From assembly GCF_000970085.1 (NCBI RefSeq), contig NZ_CP009506.1, forward strand, positions 4,030,001 through 4,094,000: a stretch of 64,000 nucleotides of DNA, given 5' to 3'. A program made the translations under genes and the position numbers. A model generated the notes under the pieces. It was not told the DNA's origin, ran no database searches, and was given only the letters and a program-made list of their open reading frames with translations. Origin of the DNA: Methanosarcina siciliae T4/M (GTDB lineage: Archaea > Halobacteriota > Methanosarcinia > Methanosarcinales > Methanosarcinaceae). Shown in pieces: positions 61,907 to 64,000 of the stretch. Positions within the stretch are counted from its first letter, which is position 1. Each line of letters starts with the position of its first letter.

Positions 61907-62316
61907 GAAAAGGTCTCACTGTTGTTTATATTTAGCCTCTGCAGTTTACTGAGGAATTGTTTATTAATCCTTTCCTGAAGCCAAGAAACGAATAGTGCTG
62001 TGTCGGGTGTTTTAATCCCCACAATCAGGTAGTGTAACCCTCAAAATAAAGGTTCAAAATTCTGTCTGGCAAATAGATAAGAAAGAAGGAACACGCCCGA
62101 GCATAGAAATGTTTAAATAAGACTGCATAGTACAACGGTTACCGGCTTCCGAGTGTGGCAGGGTGAAGGAACTGGAACATAAAAAGAATGGATTTAGGAA
62201 GTTAGAAAGAGCCCCATGATCCAAATTCAGCACCGCAATTCAGACGAATTGTGAACCAATAAGTATTAAAAAGCAAGGAAAAAGTCAACAAATAAGTATC
62301 TTAAAGTAAGAGTTAA
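61907..62316. other. Region between reductase and nif promoter
   Basis: Gene-free. It contains the upstream copy of the nif promoter element (62127-62151), a TATA-like TTTAAATAA just before it (62112-62120) and a small hairpin CAATTC-AGAC-GAATTG (62236-62251). Confidence 0.4.
62127..62151 (+). repeat. Upstream copy of the nif promoter element
   Basis: 25 bases, beginning ATAGTACAACGGTTACCGGC, identical to 62333-62357. The NrpR-type half-site pair is broken here: ACC-N7-GAG instead of ACC-N7-GGT. Confidence 0.6.
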
Positions 62317-62363
62317 TTATATATACAATTAGATAGTACAACGGTTACCGGCTTCCGGTAGCC
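62317..62363 (+). promoter_or_regulatory. nif promoter with NrpR-type operator
   Basis: TATA element TTATATATA (62317-62325). A near-perfect palindrome at 62343-62363 contains ACC-GGCTTCC-GGT (62347-62359), matching the ACC-N7-GGT operator reported for the nitrogen repressor NrpR of Methanosarcina mazei. The expected transcription start falls inside it, so bound repressor would block initiation. Confidence 0.75.
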
Positions 62364-62389
62364 GACGAAAATAAAGGAGCAAGGAAAAA

Positions 62390-63211
62390 ATGAGACAAAT
62401 AGCAATTTATGGAAAGGGCGGCATTGGAAAATCAACTACTACGCAGAATCTTACTGCGGCCCTCTCGACTATGGGGAACAATATTCTTCTTGTAGGGTGC
62501 GACCCGAAAGCAGACTCTACCAGAATGCTGCTTGGAGGCCTGAACCAGAAAACCGTACTTGACACTCTTAGAAGCGAAGGCGACGAAGGAATCGACCTCG
62601 ATGTAGTTTTACAGCCAGGCTTTGGCGGCATCAAATGTGTGGAATCCGGGGGGCCTGAACCGGGTGTAGGATGTGCAGGCCGAGGCATCATTACCTCCAT
62701 CGGACTGCTCGAAAACCTGGGAGCTTACACTGACGATCTTGACTATGTATTCTACGACGTGCTTGGCGACGTTGTATGCGGTGGTTTTGCCATGCCTATC
62801 CGCGAAGGAAAAGCCAAGGAAATCTACATCGTGGCCAGTGGAGAACTGATGGCAATTTATGCAGCAAACAATATCTGCAAAGGTCTGGCCAAATTCGCTA
62901 AAGGTGGAGCCCGTCTCGGAGGCATCATCTGTAACAGCAGGAAAGTAGATGGAGAACGTGAACTTCTTGAAGCATTCGCAAAGAAACTGGGGAGTCAACT
63001 GATCCACTTCGTGCCCAGAGACAACATCGTCCAGAGGGCAGAAATCAACAGAAAGACAGTAATCGACTTTGATCAAGAATCCGACCAGGCAAAGGAATAC
63101 CTCACCCTTGCAGACAACGTCCAGAACAACAACAAACTCGTGGTTCCAACCCCACTCCCGATGGAAGAGTTAGAAGCTATGATGGTAGAATTCGGAATCG
63201 TTGAGCTGTAA
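62390..63211 (+). CDS. nifH: Nitrogenase iron protein (dinitrogenase reductase)
   Basis: Homodimeric 4Fe-4S ATPase that passes electrons to the MoFe protein. The 273 residues contain the P-loop YGKGGIGKSTTTQN, GCDPKADSTRMLLGG, the cluster cysteines in GVGCAGRGII and DVVCGGFAMP, and NSRKVDGE. It lies ahead of two PII genes and nifD, the methanogen order. Ribosome site AAGGAG at 62374-62379. Expression is expected only under nitrogen limitation. Confidence 0.97.
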   Translation: MRQIAIYGKGGIGKSTTTQNLTAALSTMGNNILLVGCDPKADSTRMLLGGLNQKTVLDTLRSEGDEGIDLDVVLQPGFGGIKCVESGGPEPGVGCAGRGIITSIGLLENLGAYTDDLDYVFYDVLGDVVCGGFAMPIREGKAKEIYIVASGELMAIYAANNICKGLAKFAKGGARLGGIICNSRKVDGERELLEAFAKKLGSQLIHFVPRDNIVQRAEINRKTVIDFDQESDQAKEYLTLADNVQNNNKLVVPTPLPMEELEAMMVEFGIVEL

Positions 63212-63239
63212 CTGTTGAGACCCAGAGGAGATGAAAACG

Positions 63240-63557
63240 ATGCAAATGATAAGAGCGGTCATAAGACCGGGAATGGAATCAAAGGTTGTCGAGTGCCTGG
63301 AAAAAGAGGGCTGTATTTCCCTTACAAAAATGGAAGTCTTCGGAAGAGGGAAGCAAAAAGGGATTCACATTGCAGACATCCACTATGACGAATTGCAGAA
63401 AACCATGCTTCTGATGGTAGTCGAAGACGAACACAAGGACAAAGTTATAAAGACCATAATGGAAGCTGCAAGAACCGGGAAGTATGGGGATGGAAGGATC
63501 TTCGTAAACCCCGTGGAAGAAGCATATACCATAAGGACGGGAAAAACCGGGCTTTAA
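63240..63557 (+). CDS. nifI1: PII-family nitrogenase regulator NifI1
   Basis: One of two PII proteins which, in methanogens, form a complex with the MoFe protein and inhibit nitrogenase after ammonium addition, released by 2-oxoglutarate. The 105 residues show the PII core (MIRAVIRPGMESKVVECLEK, MEVFGRGKQKG, TGKYGDGRIFVNPVEEAYTIRTG); the T-loop lacks the uridylylated tyrosine setting of GlnB. ATG 63240 is best placed behind AGGAG; ATG 63231 directly abuts it. Confidence 0.93.
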   Translation: MQMIRAVIRPGMESKVVECLEKEGCISLTKMEVFGRGKQKGIHIADIHYDELQKTMLLMVVEDEHKDKVIKTIMEAARTGKYGDGRIFVNPVEEAYTIRTGKTGL

Positions 63558-63583
63558 AACCGGTTTTTCGGAGGGAAATCCCC

Positions 63584-63961
63584 ATGAAAGAAATTACGGC
63601 AATAATCAGGATGAACAAGGTCCAGAAAACCAAGAATGCCTTGCTTGGATGCGGCTTTCCTTCGTTTACCGTAAGAAGGGTCATGGGCCGCGGAAAACAG
63701 AGAGGACTCTGCTTTGAATTTAATCCACCGCTACCGGATCCGGAGAAGGAAGCAGAGACCTGCATTCGTTTCATTCCGAAACGTATGTTCACCATCGTTG
63801 TGGATGATGAAAACGTAAGCGAAGTGGTCCAGAAAATCATAGAGGTTAACCAGACCGGAAATGCAGGAGACGGAAAAATCTTCGTGTCAAACATCACTGA
63901 AGCAATCCGTATCCGGACCGGAGAAAGTGGCGAAGCGACCATAAGCAAGGAGTTGATGTAA
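63584..63961 (+). CDS. nifI2: PII-family nitrogenase regulator NifI2
   Basis: Partner of NifI1, 125 residues: KEITAIIRMNKVQKTKNALL, MGRGKQRGLCFEF, a longer T-loop with PPLPDPEKEAETCIRFIPKR, and GNAGDGKIFVSNITEAIRIRTGE. The extended T-loop is the usual difference between NifI2 and NifI1. It follows NifI1 by 26 bases with ribosome site GGAGGG. Confidence 0.93.
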   Translation: MKEITAIIRMNKVQKTKNALLGCGFPSFTVRRVMGRGKQRGLCFEFNPPLPDPEKEAETCIRFIPKRMFTIVVDDENVSEVVQKIIEVNQTGNAGDGKIFVSNITEAIRIRTGESGEATISKELM

Positions 63962-63963
63962 GA

Positions 63964-64000
63964 ATGGGAGCGGAAATTGAAGAAAAACAGCTGATTGTTG
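63964..64000 (+). CDS. nifD: Nitrogenase MoFe protein alpha chain, first 12 codons
   Basis: ATG 63964 after AAGGAG (63947-63952) opens a frame reading MGAEIEEKQLIV to the window edge. Only position in the nif operon supports the identity. Confidence 0.6.
   Translation, partial: MGAEIEEKQLIV

Overview
The window reads as chromosome of a methanogenic archaeon of the genus Methanosarcina. The evidence is a CODH/acetyl-CoA synthase operon (cdhABC-cooC-cdhDE), methanogenesis marker 12, a methanogen-type nifH-nifI1-nifI2-nifD start, archaeal information-processing genes (TFE, NMD3, proteasome beta, the KH/beta-CASP nuclease aCPSF1, prefoldin), TATA-type promoters, GGAGG/GAGGTG ribosome sites and frequent TTG/GTG starts. 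Species is not assigned.

Layout. 1-1.3 kb: minus-strand citramalate/isopropylmalate synthase running off the left edge. 1.6-3.4 kb: IS4-superfamily insertion sequence with a frameshifted transposase, then a FemAB-like acyltransferase. 5.3-14.8 kb: housekeeping genes (M42 peptidase, prefoldin beta, DHH phosphoesterase, phenylacetate-CoA ligase with a tandem-ACT protein, DUF2103 with methanogenesis marker 12, NYN-domain protein, rhomboid). 14.8-16.2 kb: AT-rich gap ending in a long cdh leader. 16.2-24.4 kb: cdh operon, in which cdhD and cdhE each carry one single-base frameshift. 24.9-32.3 kb: glycosyltransferase, NMD3, ATP-grasp, TFE, HD protein, PsmB, aCPSF1. 34-37.5 kb: FtsZ, DHPS-like protein and a hypothetical. 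38-43 kb: two divergent membrane pyrophosphatases, one with K+-dependent and one with K+-independent signature. 44-51.8 kb: two tandem MFS carriers, PUA protein, SepF, ZPR1-like protein, ProS, CobT-like protein. 52-55.3 kb: two small zinc ribbons, a second intact IS of the same family, and tRNA-Asn / tRNA(CAT) / tRNA-Asn. 55.7-61.9 kb: archaeal FBP aldolase, pyruvate kinase, an anchored surface protein, two TPR paralogs, a geranylgeranyl reductase. 62-64 kb: nif promoter with an NrpR-type operator, nifH, two PII genes and the first codons of nifD.

How the genes work together. CdhA/B (CODH), CdhC (acetyl-CoA synthase), CooC (nickel insertion) and CdhD/E (corrinoid iron-sulfur protein) split or build acetyl-CoA. 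The membrane pyrophosphatases recover energy from PPi. Aldolase and pyruvate kinase lie at the two ends of the glycolytic trunk. NifI1/NifI2 lie between nifH and nifD, as in methanogens where they switch nitrogenase off after ammonium addition. FtsZ and SepF are both division proteins but sit 12 kb apart.

Most notable signals: (1) four one-base frameshifts, two of them in neighbouring cdhD and cdhE; (2) two related insertion sequences whose different inner terminal-repeat motifs each recur as an inverted repeat overlapping that element's own transposase start; (3) a run of five hairpins between the two pyrophosphatases, likely a structured RNA or leader; (4) a G-rich duplicated element enclosed by a perfect inverted repeat upstream of the MFS pair; (5) a 25-bp nif promoter element duplicated 206 bp upstream with a decayed operator; (6) a TAAAAACG motif repeated four times in the cdh leader and again before cdhD; (7) genes whose only plausible start codons are ATT or ATA. 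I found no CRISPR array, integrase-type island or clearly new multigene system.
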